DNA of 64,000 nt from Schistocephalus solidus (taxonomy: Eukaryota > Platyhelminthes > Cestoda > Diphyllobothriidea > Diphyllobothriidae), in NCBI GenBank assembly GCA_017591395.1, contig WEDG01003956.1, positions 62,001 through 126,000 of the forward strand. The letters run 5' to 3'. Below are positions 24,601 through 36,600 of the stretch, piece by piece. Each line of letters opens with the position of its first letter. Position 1 is the first letter of the stretch. A model generated the notes under the pieces. That model saw nothing but the letters and a program-made list of their open reading frames with translations. It was not told the origin of the DNA and ran no database searches. The position numbers and the translations under genes are program-made.

Positions 24601-27600
24601 CCTATAGAAAACCGAATTTCAGCTTCAGAAGTTAGAAAATCGAGTTATTTCTTCCATATGATCTCATGTTTATAAGAATCTTTAATATTTTCTGTTAAAC
24701 CTCAAGGCATTATGCTTGTCCATTCGACTGAAAAAAAACAGGTTGCAAAACCAAAAACACAATAAATACATGTAAAACAAGGGACTAGTTGATAACGATA
24801 GCTTGTATGGCCGCCTCAAAAGGGCACGGAAATAGGAACCACCCACAATAGATGTGGCTTTGTACAGAAATTCTGTAGAAATTAGGTTAAGCATTAAGTT
24901 GAACGTAAGGTTTACGTTTATGGCTAGTTTTAAGGTTAGTTTTAAGGTCAGAGTTGGGGTCAGGGTCAGGAGTATGTTAAAAGTTAAACTTTGGGTTCCG
25001 GTCAAATTTTGGGGTTAGGATTACGGTAAGGCTACGGTTGAGTCTAAGTTTAATGTTCAGTTTTACATTAGGGCTAGGCATTCCTATTTCCATGTCCTGC
25101 TTAGTTGGTCATACAAGTCATCCTTAACTGTTACTGTTCCAACCCTGTGGATTCGCTAATATAAACAATATGTTTCCTGTTTTGGAAACGTTCGGTCACA
25201 ACTTCGCTACACAATCGATTTGGTGGTAAATATTTTCTAGAATCAGCAAAACTGACCATTTTTCTCCAAAGATCATTTGCATCTTTGCAATCAGGTTTTG
25301 TAGGAACTGCAAATATAAATGACTTGCCGCATCAGTACGAGTGTTAGGCAGGTGGGTTGGCATAGGTGATTTTAAGCTGCTTTTTATAATATCCTCAACA
25401 TCAATTGCAAAATAACAACAAGTATTTTTGGGTTATGATGCATCGCATTTTAAGCACATCCCGTTAACAGGTTTTGGTTTAATTTTGCGTTCTTCAGTGA
25501 ATATTTTTAAGAAGACATTCAGGTTATTTTCTGCCTGCCATATATTTGGTGAACTGTAAGCTCCATTCACATTAACCTATGGTAATTTTTCAGCTTGTGG
25601 AACGGAACCTAACTGCATCCCTCGTCGCTTGCTGAATTTCAGTTGCTAACACCGTCCTCTTCAATATTCTGAAGCAAACAAAATAAGTCATCTTAATAAA
25701 TAGATCGATTTTTCAAAAGACGATTTGGCGCGCTGCTTTTGATAACTTCTCTTCAGGCCGGTACAGTTATAGGGAAACGTTGGAAAGAAGTAAATTTGAA
25801 ACGTGAAATCGATGATGTTCGTCCGTTTGTGTGTGTTACGTGAAAGGTGTGTATAAGGGATGATAAGAAACACTGTGTTAGGCAGCAGTGAGTGTTTGGT
25901 AGAGCAGTTCTAGTGAAAGGAGAGGACAGATATGACGCGGGGAATGCATGCGGCTTAGCGTCCGTTGGCCAAACTAAGAGCGGAGCTTGTACGAGGTTAT
26001 TTTATGCGCACGAGAACGGCTTCTTCAATCTTATGGCAGTCGCTTCTGCTGCTGCTATTAGACGTTCACCTAGTGGCTTGGGGTAGTTTTAGGCAGATTA
26101 ACTTTGCTGGCAAAGACAAGCGAGACTGAAATGGCCATTTCTGGCACATTAGCCGTCAACAGCCGATCCTAACAAACCTCGGGTGTTGCACCACCCGGGG
26201 CTCGAACTCGCGACCTGTTGGTCAGAAGTCCACCGTTCTAATCGCTGAACCACGGGCATGTTGTCTTGCCGGTTTAGATGAGGAATATTGACAATGTTTG
26301 AGAAATGCTTACCGATCGCTAACGTACCTCACCCGTCCAGTTTCTCGGTGAGCATTCATTAATGAATGTGAATATTCCGATTTAACCCGGCAAGATAACG
26401 AGCCCATGACACAACGGTTAGCAATTGGACTTATGATCAACGGGTCGTGGGTTCAAGCCCCGGTTGTTTCACCAACTTGAGGTTGATTATGCCTGGCTAA
26501 TGACAACTAATGAGCCACAAATTACCATTTCAATCTCCCTTGTCTTAGCCGACAATATTCACCCCCATGTTTGGCATTTGCGATGGGAGTGCAACCCGAA
26601 TAACGCCTGCCAGGCCCTGATGTTGCCCCCGTGTTGGATCAATGCATCTATCACGTGGCTCGTTTAGGGGACACTAACACGAAGAATAAAAAAGCTGACA
26701 AAGGCAAGGGAGACTGGTTCAGCCAGTCATACCTAACCCCAAGTGGTGCACCACCCGAGGCTCGAACCCATGACCCGTTGGTCCGAAGACCAACGTTCTA
26801 ACCATTAAGAATCGGGCCCGTTGTCTTGCCGGTTTAGATCGGGCATATTGAATTATATTCGTTGATGAACTCTCACCGATCGCTATCGGAACTCACTCGT
26901 CCCATTTTGCCATGAGGCTCACTCTCGAGCCCTGCCAGCAGCCGCACAGCGGCTTGTAGTAGAATAGGCAAATGAATATTGCCGGCAAAGATAAGGAAGA
27001 CTGGAATGGCCATTTCTGGCTTATTAGCCGTCGTCAATGGTGCATCACCCGATGATCGAACCCGCGACCCGTTGAGCAGAAGTCCTACGCTCTAACCATT
27101 GAGCCAGGTGTCCATTGTCTTGCAGGTTTAGGTAGGGAATATTGCTAAATGCTCATTGATCAGCATTATTGGTCTGCCCATTCTTTTACTAGCCGCTGTG
27201 CGACTGCTGACGGGGTTTGAGAGTGACCCCTAAAGCAGAATCGGACGAGGGAGTTTCCTTAGCGAAGCAAATCTTATACATAATAGAGTTTTCGATAATT
27301 AAATGCTATTCCCCTCTCTTTGTCAGGCTCGCTTTGAAATTCTCACGTCCGAGGCCTCCTACTTCAAAAGTCTCAATGTTCTGGTCGACTTCTTCTATAA
27401 GGCGCCCGTTTTTACACCCGGAACGCCCAATGCTATAGTGACAGCCTTTGACAAACATCAACTGTTTTCCAACATCTTAGACATCCACGTTACGAGTGAA
27501 AAGTATGTCATGCCTGCTCTTCCCGGTTTTTCTATGAAAATGTCTGCTTTTCTTGCAGCCAGTCAGTAAACTGATGAAACGACAACGTACAGAACCTATT

Positions 27601-30600
27601 TGATATTAGGCTAAGAAGGGGCGAAATGACGACGGAATTTAGGCGGGAAAGATCTACCTTGATAGTATTACTTCCTGAATATTGATTTAAGTCTGTACTC
27701 GGCTGTCTGAAAAGGCTCTAGAATGGAGATCCAGTGCACTTGTGTGTTCCATTTCGCAGTCAGGCCAGTATAGTTATCACAAGTGACTCGGAACACTATC
27801 GATTACGGCTGGAAGCGTGTATGTTCGGTTAGTGGTTTTCTAGCAGCAGCCTTTTGGAGAGCTTTAAGGCATTAGGGAATATCTGTACTCCCGCCTAAGC
27901 GTAAGCATATGAAGAGGTCTCTCCTACTTTGCTTAGCTTTTAAGCTATCCGAACCTTTTGCTGTGGCAGCTCTTAAGCTAGAAAAAAGCATTGCATCGAC
28001 TCGCAAGCTGGATCCTTTAAAGGACCACAACGAATTCTACTAAACTAACCTCACATGACCTTCAAACCATTCCCTTCCATTTCGAGACTTCAAACATTGG
28101 GGGTTTGTCATCTTCCAGTTAGCCGAAGTCCAACATCCTATCAACTGAGACAGAAATTTATACTATCGACAGTACCCATTGGGAAGATTCCGAATGACAT
28201 CAAGGTTGCAGATGAGGATTACCTCCCGAGGAAAAAGTATCAAAACCTAAAGGGAAAATCCTAAAAAGGGCAGGAATATCAAATGGTCATTCGTGATTGA
28301 TGTAGCTTTCTCCGTTAGCAATGTCTCGTCGTGAGATCACGAAGGTTTGGTAGTACAGTTCGCCACCACATAGTTTGCCAAATCAAAATCGATGCAATCA
28401 TACTTAAAAATGACTTTTTAGCGACGGAGAACCAACTGCATGTCATTTTGATTCATTCAGTTTCAGCATAAAGCCCAAGCAATCAAATTCGGGCATTAGT
28501 GAGAATAAAGGTTAAACAGATTTTCAATTGTATGGGTTCGGGTTAAGGGGACAAAAGGATAAAAATGGTGATCGTAGAGGGAAGCAACCAGAACTCGTCA
28601 GCAAAAGACCATTTTAGGAGTGCCCTCTATAACGCTTCCACACCTATGGGGTCCGAACCATCCCCGTATGAGGTTTTGAACAAACCTGGTCCATTATAGG
28701 TGTATCAGGCATGTGGAAAAACTCTTTACGCACCAGATATCTGCACCACAGCTCATCTCTGGTCTTCCTGAGTTTGTCATGACATCGGACTCAGTCGGGT
28801 GGAGTGAAGAGAGTGTGCAGTGGATGCAGCACTGGTCTACTATAACTACAAACTACTTCATGCATAAGTCGCCTTTCTTTCTCCTACCCTAATGTAGGAC
28901 ACATGGTGGACATCGTTGGTAACGATGGTGAAATTTTCGTGGGCATGGTTTGTGTTCACGTATCCCACAATCCTTCCCCCTTCATATTCTCTCTTCCACG
29001 ACCTGTAATGTCTTAACTAGAGGACGACATGTAATGACTTCGTTACAAATCCGAAAACAAAAATATAAACCAATGCAACGCCAGTACATTGCAGGATCTA
29101 CATTTTAATTGCTTAGACCTCATTTTAACGTTTACATCTGTGTAGGATACTTACAAAAGTACTCATATCGAAACCTCTCCCAACGCAAGGGATTTAATAT
29201 TTTCCATTTCTGTGCTTCATTATTCCTTTCTTACGTAACAGAGCCATCGTTCACTGTCGTTGCCAATAAGTTCACTTATGAGTCACCATAGGTCATTGTT
29301 CGTAAACATTGGGCTCGCAGCATACCCAATAACCCAAATTATTATCGAGGCATGGTAGTTCAAACGGCAAAACCAATCATCTCCCACAAAGGGCTATGTC
29401 CATACTACGGTTTAGAATACGCCGTGAACCAACGGCTACGTCCAATGAAGAAGTAACCGACAGACGAGTAAATCAGTCAATTCCAGCGTATTCGCCACCA
29501 TCTCCGATCTTTTTGTTTGATTGGAGTATTGAAAAGTAGGGGAACTGAATTCATTCCTCGACGCCCTGGCGTGTAAGAGCACATGATTTATCATACGCTG
29601 CCAAATACGCATGCAAGCGAAATAAAAGACAATCAAAAATTTCGGACGTATGTAGTCAAGAATCCTGATGTTGTGCAAAGACACCTTTGGTAGTTTCAAG
29701 TTTCCCTTAGGTTATGTGAAACTGTTAATTTGATTTTGTAATGCATAGTTTTTACGGCGTTTGAACTTGCGAATACACATATTCTATTTGAATTTTTGCA
29801 GCCTGTTACATGCGCTGGAAACGCACTTCAAGGAAAACCCAATGATGGATAAAATTTGTGATATCCTATATGAACACTCCGAAAACAAACTGTCATATTA
29901 TGTAACCTATGTGAAGAATCAAATGTATCAGTTGGAAACGTTGAATAAGATAATGTAAGTCAGTCCTTCAATTGTAATATTTAGTGTCTACCGCTTACAT
30001 TTAAGTAGTTGGAAATATTAAAGTAGGCGTCTTTTAACTAGTCCATTTTCTGAGCAGTCCAACGCTTTTACTTCTGTGCAGTGATACGAATTTGAATATA
30101 CATTTTCAGGATTTGGAGCAAATTAAGGTCATTTGCGGCAGGTTCTAGTTTCAACTTCACCAATGAATATACAACACTCAACGGCAATGTTTCTTAGATA
30201 AGCATTGCCTGTTTTAATGGTTTAAATCGTATATATTCCACTCTTGCGTCTACTGGGGATATTTCTGATACATATGTCCAGAACTATTCCCGACAGCGGA
30301 TTAATCAAAAACCTATGGTTGAATAACTAATTGGAGATAAGTTCGGCTCCCCAATGACGGACTATGTGGTTCCTCGCATATAGATGCCTGGGTCCTATAT
30401 TGCGAAACTTTAAGCCTGCCGAAAATGTGGAAATTCAAAGCAACCTCCCATGAAAAAGCCACCAGAATGGCGTTGTATGGAAAAGGAAATTGAACTTCAA
30501 TGACAACTAAAAGCTCAAGCATAAGAAAGGTTTTAAAACTTGTTCTTAGACCGTAGTCAGATGTATGTGCAATGCACCAAAGCAAATAACAACAAGCACC

Positions 30601-33600
30601 CAGGACAGCGCGTTATCTGGTCACGACTGACTGCTCTCTTCCCCATGTTTTTTTGAGCATATTAATCAACAAGACCATGAATGCCTCGTTTGAGTTCATT
30701 TGCTTTAGGAATTTGCAGCCTCTCTTTATAAGTTAGGTACAAGCGATGCTGGTATTCTTCCAAGCTTGTATAGGTCTCATGTCCCCTACATACATAACCA
30801 CCCGAGATAAATGATCTTGTCTTGTCCCCTTTAGTTGATGCTCATGTACATTTGTGGAGAAAAATTTCCCAGTTGACCACAATAAACTCTATTACAGCTG
30901 AGAGATCAAAGTTTTTGGAAGATTCCTTTTCTGGAGGTTATGAGATAAGTGGAATTTTGTTTTCGGTAGGTTCTCATTAGATCAATATGGTGCAGGATCA
31001 ATAAAAGGTGTACAAGTTAGATGTTAAATGAATTTTAGATTTTTGCGCTACCCATGTATCTGTTTTTTCAGCCATCTTACGATGAGCTCAGGTTCATTTT
31101 ACACCTAAGCCAAAAACCCACTATGTTATTGGTTTTTGTGCTTCAGTTGCCGTCGTGTTAGAAATACCTTCTTTGTTGAGCTCTTTTCACCTCAGCCATT
31201 GACGTGTAAAGTCGCGATGGCACCCAATTGGGTTGAATCATTTAAATAATATTTGATTTTTGCTTGCTACCTTTCTTTGTCGGAGCAGTGCCTCTTAGCT
31301 CTCTGCAGGAAACTGCTAACGCAGCAACATTTTTGAGGCTAGGATTAACGACCCCCTGATTGTGCCCTTGTGGTTATTGGGGGAATACAGTTATCTGTTA
31401 GGTTACTGGTATATCAGGACATCTAGGTTTGGCCTTTTTTGATTAACCTCGTATTCAAACGGAGGCTCAATTGTTTCAAGATATGAATCCTGATTCTCTT
31501 TTTCTACCTAAATATTTCTGTATTAAACAACGCTAACAGCAAGTAAATAGCACTTGTATGGACCCATCATGTTCCTGCGTTCTGTTAGAAATCACTGTCT
31601 AGGAATTAGGTTCTACATATCTTTCTGGAGCTAATCCATAAGAATCTTACCATGAACCCTGCCAAAGCACAGATTTCATCCATTCATAATGTGTTGAAGC
31701 ATCTGGCAGGGAAGAAGCAGCTACCGGCAGTAATCTAGAATCCTGCAACTAACTGAAGAGAGTGTCGTTTTTAAAGGAAATGTGAAACAATCTTCCTATC
31801 CGAAATATATAGTCTCCTTTGTGACCTTTGAGTCCAGCATATCATCAGGAAATGTCACAGACGATGACCGTTTTACAATCTGGCCTAACGCTTTAAGAAC
31901 CGAACTCATTTTTGGCATTATCACACGAGGAAAGAAAGGAATAAAAGATCCCAGAAACTGGCCAAATTAATATCATTCTCCGTGCGGCAAAACAAAGCTC
32001 AACTAAACAGACTACAAGGAAAAGATATCATCATTGTTAAAAATAAGATTAACCTCTAAGACTTGCCACGGCTTCTACCAATGCACAGATACCCTACATT
32101 AATAAAGTGCCTCAATGCCTTAAGATAAAATTATATTGTGTGATGATATTGCTGAGTCGTTGAGACAAAGTGAACAATCCCTAAGATATATAGACAAAGC
32201 AAAGTTCTCGAACTTAACGTTCTACTTCAACCGATAGTAACGGTAATCGATGCATCCAATTACATGATTTTTAAACGACTACTCCACAAAGTTCATTCAT
32301 TAACAGAGAGTTGGGAAAAGATAATTGAGAATCCTTAACAGTTTCTGGCGAAACAATGCGACTCAAAAGTTTCAGTGGATGAGATAATGATATCCTTCAA
32401 TGTCATCCCTCTCTTAACGTCCATTTAACCGGATTTGACAAGAGGATGCATGGATAATGCCCGCATTCATACTGCACGTATATTCGTGCATTTGCCTTGC
32501 CTGAAATCTTCAACCTTTGTCTGGAAACTAACTTTCCATTCGCACAGGAATACTACCAACAGCTGAAAGTAGCTCCTATGCGTTCACGTATTTCGGTCAT
32601 TTAGGCTGAGGCCAGGATGCGAAAAATGAGAGGCTATCACCCTACCATTAGTTAACCCCAACGTGTGGGCACGCCATGTAGATGACACTTTTTTATTCAA
32701 CTTGTTGATGTCCTCGTATAGAGAAATACTGACATCAATAGTAGTGAATCGTAAAGAAGCTTATGACAAAAATATCCTATATTATTAAATTAGCCATCTT
32801 ATTGCTCACAAACGGTGCCACAATCTAGGCTGAGGATATGGTCGGCGTACATTTGATGAGTGAGCTTAGGGTCCTGTGCTCAATCACTTCGCTGAACGTT
32901 AATCGTATTCGCGTTTCAATTTCTGGTCAACAGTTTGAGCGTTAAGTTCATCGATCAACTGATCAACGTTCAAATTTTGTATTCATGGCCGGTCTTTAGG
33001 ACATGCTTTCGCTTTCTTTTTTCTGTGAATGCGAGCTTAGGCTGGTAAGAACGGTATTACTGGACATCCGTTGAGTTTTAGCGGTGATTGTTTGACTCCT
33101 TGTCCCTGACAGTTGCCTTGAGCTTATTTAAATGATTAAATCAGTGTACCGAGGATAATTTATATCACAGTTGGACAGATTTACCTGCGAGTTGTGACAA
33201 GCTGCGAACTTTGGTTATACTAGGATCCCTAAAAAGCTTTGTTGACTGTGTCCTCGTACACCGAATTTTTATATGCACGAGGAATGTAGTTAGTGTGCCA
33301 AGGCTTGCCATGCAAGACAGAAAATGTTATGGTCAATGCAAATCCATGGCTAATTAATTGACTGCCTCCACAGGAGAAGACCAGCCTTTGCCGAAGAGGT
33401 AAAGCGAATTCAAAGCATGCCCGCATGTAATGGCCTCGATCTAAACTCCTTCCTCGTCCTTCCGATGCAACGTGTTATGCGGCTTCGTCTTCTGGTTTCC
33501 GCTGTGCTTCACTACACTCCGAGAACCTCTCCGGCCTACGTTAGTGGTCTGGTCGCTCTCGCATCAATCGAGACAGTAAGCTCTTAAAATTAAGTGTCTA

Positions 33601-36600
33601 CTTCCTTTAAAGAGATGAGTTCTATCGATTTCGTTTACCACACTTTTAGTTGGTCGAAAAATGCAACAGAGAAAAGGGTCACATGGAGCAAAAACAACGC
33701 CTTCTGACCCTGGCAAGTCAACTTGAATTCAAAAGTAGCATCACTGTGAGTTTTCCCCCCATTTCGGAGTGTTTCAATGAAGTTTTGTCGACTAGGCGTC
33801 AGGCCTTTCGTGGGGAGCCCGTCACCATGGAAACAAACCAGATGGCCCCACTATGGCTAGATCACCAAGACCCCGTTATATACTCGCAGTTCGCTTAATG
33901 CCTAGGGAAATAAGTTATAGTTTTCAAGCGCAATTTTTTAAAGTAACGGATTCTTGAAAAACCACGAAGGAATGACCAAAACTTTTACCCATAATGTTTA
34001 AAGGCGGGCCCGATTGATTTCTGTCAATAAAACAATGCACATATCTAAAAAGTCTCAAAATAAATATCTTAAGGTAAATTATTCCCTACTTTCAACCACT
34101 ATCTTTCGGTAAAATTTACCGAAACAAACGATATTCTGCTGAATTGCTATTACTTATTAAAAATACTATAAAACGACTAAAAAACACTGCTTCTCTCTCA
34201 ACTTATTTCGTTGGATCTACAGCCATTAATGATATTTTTTGTTGGTTTCCCTTATATCGCCTGAGTGAGAGCCTTTAATATCTAGTGACCACATGAACCC
34301 GAAGAACAAGCATTCATCTTAGGTTACACAACTTGAGATGCTGTGCCGGTGGGGATGCCTTATATGACCGCCTAAACCGGACACGGGAATAGCAACCGCC
34401 ACGCCCACTTAAAATAGATAGTCTTGCGATAAATGTCAAGACGGGTAAATACTCCCGTGTCTTAACCCTAACCCTTAAATAAAACCGAATGTTAGCCTTA
34501 TTCTTAACCGTTTCCCTCGGTAAACCTAAGCCCTACAGTTAACACGAACCAAAACCTTAACTCTTAACATACTCCTGATCCTTACCCTAACTCTGATCTT
34601 AACCTTAATATTAAACCTAAACCTAAAATTATTCTTAACACTCACCTTCCTCTTAAACATGAGTGCCCCTGAATTGGGTGCAAAGGCACATGCATTGTGG
34701 GTGGCTCCCATTCTCGTGTCCTCTTTAGGCGAGCACACAAGGCATTCCTTCCGCTTTGTTCGCCTGTTGATCGTCGTCTAGCCAAGAGGATAATTCCAGG
34801 ATTCTTTTGTCTGACAGTAGAAGGAATCGTTGGAGTGCATCTTGTCCGTTAGAACCCTATGAAGGCGAGTCTGCCTTGGAGAGATATGAAATTTCTCAGT
34901 CACCGTATTCTTATAACAAGTGCGATTACCGCCACAACTCATATTCGGTGCTGAGACGCGGTTTGGGCAAAGCAAGTAGCCACGCGAGGAGCGCGCTGGC
35001 GAACATATATCCCACCGCCAATGTCGGTAAGGCAGATTGCCGAACCATCATGACGCCAACATCCAACATGGGTGACGAAATTTCAGCAAGAAACGACCCT
35101 CATGCTGGCCATCAGACCATTAGCACACCAGAGGGTAACTATCCTCGATAAAAGTGGAGCAGTCAATTGTCCTAGGTTTGCAGTAGCATAGCGACTGCAT
35201 CGTGTACATGTTGCAACTCTCTGTGCCTGAATTTCCCCTTATCTGATGCTCTCTCTGATGGTGGGTTCAAGCATGAGTCCGAAACACCAGACGAAAAAAG
35301 TCCTTATCCCAGCGATCACGTCTACTTCTTCTCAATATGGCATACCAGAAAACTTGCTTTTACGCTTCTCCCCTTCTGCTGATCCGACACCATGTAAAAT
35401 CTTGGCATGTAGTTACGTGACCTCCGAGGTCAGCTGGCATTTTCTGTTTGCTAGACGCACACTTCTTACTTCCTTCCTAGTAGAACTTACTCCTATTTAA
35501 GTCAAATTTTCTCGATGTTCCAGGCTGTGGGCACGGGCAGTCGCCAGTTGGTGAAGGAAGGTAACCTACGCTTGGTAGCAGCCCCGAGCGGCCAGTCGGC
35601 AGCCTTCAAACGTAAATTTTCAGATGTCGTGAAGAATAGACCAACGGTGGTTACACTTTTCCTCTTCACTGACGTCCTCCTAATAAGTCGCCGAAAGGGG
35701 TAAACTGCAATTTTGTATCAGTGCTACTTATCTTACGAAAGACTGCAGTAGAAGCTGAAATTGACATAAAATGGGACTGAAGCAAACAATTCAAGAGCGC
35801 ATTCTCTGCGCAGTAGTCAGTTGTGTCCTATTCGTGGTGCTTGGATAGTTTTTTTTTGCCAAAACTGACAGCCATTTTTTTCAAAATGTTCCAGGAAACT
35901 TTACGTAAATTCTACAAATATACCTTAAAAGTGAAAACATTTTGTTCAGGGGGTTGCCAGCTGTCTGGTATGGAAAATGATTTCGAACTTGTTTGCAGAA
36001 CCTTGCTTTGTTTGTCTCAATATTCGGTCATTTGTGCTGCTCTTTTATGTGTGCATGAAACCACCACTTTTTGTAAACAGAACTCTTGATAATTTTGTGC
36101 CTGGAAGACCAGTTATAAGAAAATTCCTGTTTTTAAAACTGAGAACTTAAACCAAACGTAGCAAAATGGAGCGTTTCACGGCATAATTGAGGCGAATACA
36201 AAGTTATCATCTTACCGCCTCGAGAAGAAGCCACGTGAATCGTTGGAGAATGCCGTGAAGCCATTTTACGCAGTTTTTACCCGTGATCATGGTCACACAG
36301 GAGAATCAAAGGTCATTCGTGTATGGCTGTGGCTGTAGGGAGATTGGCGTCCTCACTGATGCTGCTCGTCCTCGAACTCAATTGACAGGTTGACCCTTAT
36401 CACGGATCGGTGGCTGTCGATCTGCACAGTGTAATTATCGCACTCGCTTGCACTGATGCTAATTGCCACATCCTTGTACGTATTGATGCTGCTATTTTAA
36501 GCTTACCCTTGTGTTTCCGTTCATCGAGGTATGTCTGTAGGGCCTATCCGAACGAAGGAACGGCCGTGCAATGACTTATGGATGTGCCAACCGGTAACGT

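Noticed and set aside
33229..33426. Minus-strand 65-codon ORF
   Set aside because: It overlaps the well-supported DH exon 4 on the plus strand and has no motif.
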